Source: Fusibacter_D sp033549245 (GTDB lineage Bacteria; Bacillota; Clostridia; Peptostreptococcales; Acidaminobacteraceae). From it: DNA of 21,431 nucleotides. The translations under genes were made by a program, and so were the position numbers. Every line of letters begins with the position of its first letter. Positions within the stretch are counted from its first letter, which is position 1. The stretch is from assembly GCA_033549245.1 (NCBI GenBank), contig JAWSUW010000049.1, forward strand, positions 1-21,431. Direction: 5' to 3'. The notes below the pieces were generated by a model, which was not told the DNA's origin, did not search any database, and saw nothing but the letters and a program-made list of their open reading frames with translations. Positions 21,387 through 21,431 of the stretch are shown in pieces.

Positions 21387-21431
21387 TGTTATTCTTTCAT
21401 ACTCACAAAGGGCATTACGCTCATTTCTTTG

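Noticed and set aside
21039..21431. Complete toxin-antitoxin pair with the XRE-type protein
   Set aside because: No HigB- or RelE-like gene is found adjacent in the window; the region upstream of the gene runs off the edge.

Overview
The window looks like a chromosomal piece of a low-GC Gram-positive anaerobe of the Bacillota, most likely class Clostridia. The basis is purine-rich AGGAGG-type ribosome sites, frequent GTG and TTG starts, an SLH-domain S-layer protein with SbsA-like Ig modules, a CtpB-type S41 protease, a DUF1576 membrane protein (a family I associate with Clostridia), and a small CP...CSxH pilin. The species cannot be fixed from sequence alone. No rRNA, tRNA, CRISPR array or intact transposase was seen.

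Left part (1-4470) is an accessory region with all genes on the minus strand. In transcription order it holds a zinc-finger/pRiA4b ORF-3-like protein, the severed 3' end of a pilin gene, a DUF1016/YhcG-type PDDEXK nuclease, a RhuM-family protein, an intact type IV pilin-like gene and the start of a further small gene. A structured intergenic block recurs at about 180-335, 1860-2045 and, decayed, 3285-3384. Its two full copies fold into the same two hairpins with compensatory changes. Both accessory genes carry a palindrome inside their coding sequence that reappears in adjacent non-coding DNA. This is the strongest candidate for something undescribed.

Middle part (4476-9466) is a surface-polysaccharide locus. 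A winged-helix regulator has its own promoter and a palindromic operator candidate. A polyprenyl-phosphate sugar-1-phosphate transferase and a Wzz-type chain-length protein form a minus-strand unit. An O-antigen polymerase/ligase family protein is divergent on the plus strand. Together they would start repeat units on the lipid carrier, set chain length, and polymerise or ligate the chains; glycosyltransferases and a flippase must lie elsewhere.

Next comes a strongly expressed-looking S-layer gene (10052-12805) with a good promoter, a long hairpin-containing leader and a strong terminator. Then a three-gene minus unit (13154-16261) encodes a DUF1576 membrane protein, a small unknown protein whose start overlaps it by 4 bp, and an exported PDZ/S41 protease with a peptidoglycan-binding tail.

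Right part (16300-21431) holds a plus-strand SsuA/TauA/NitT-type ABC importer operon: lipoprotein 1, ATPase, permease, and paralogous lipoprotein 2. Related inverted-repeat, hairpin-rich elements (about 16430-16760 and 20457-20720) bracket it. Beyond are an orphan promoter-terminator pair predicting a ~109-nt small RNA and a minus-strand XRE-type regulator with its own promoter.
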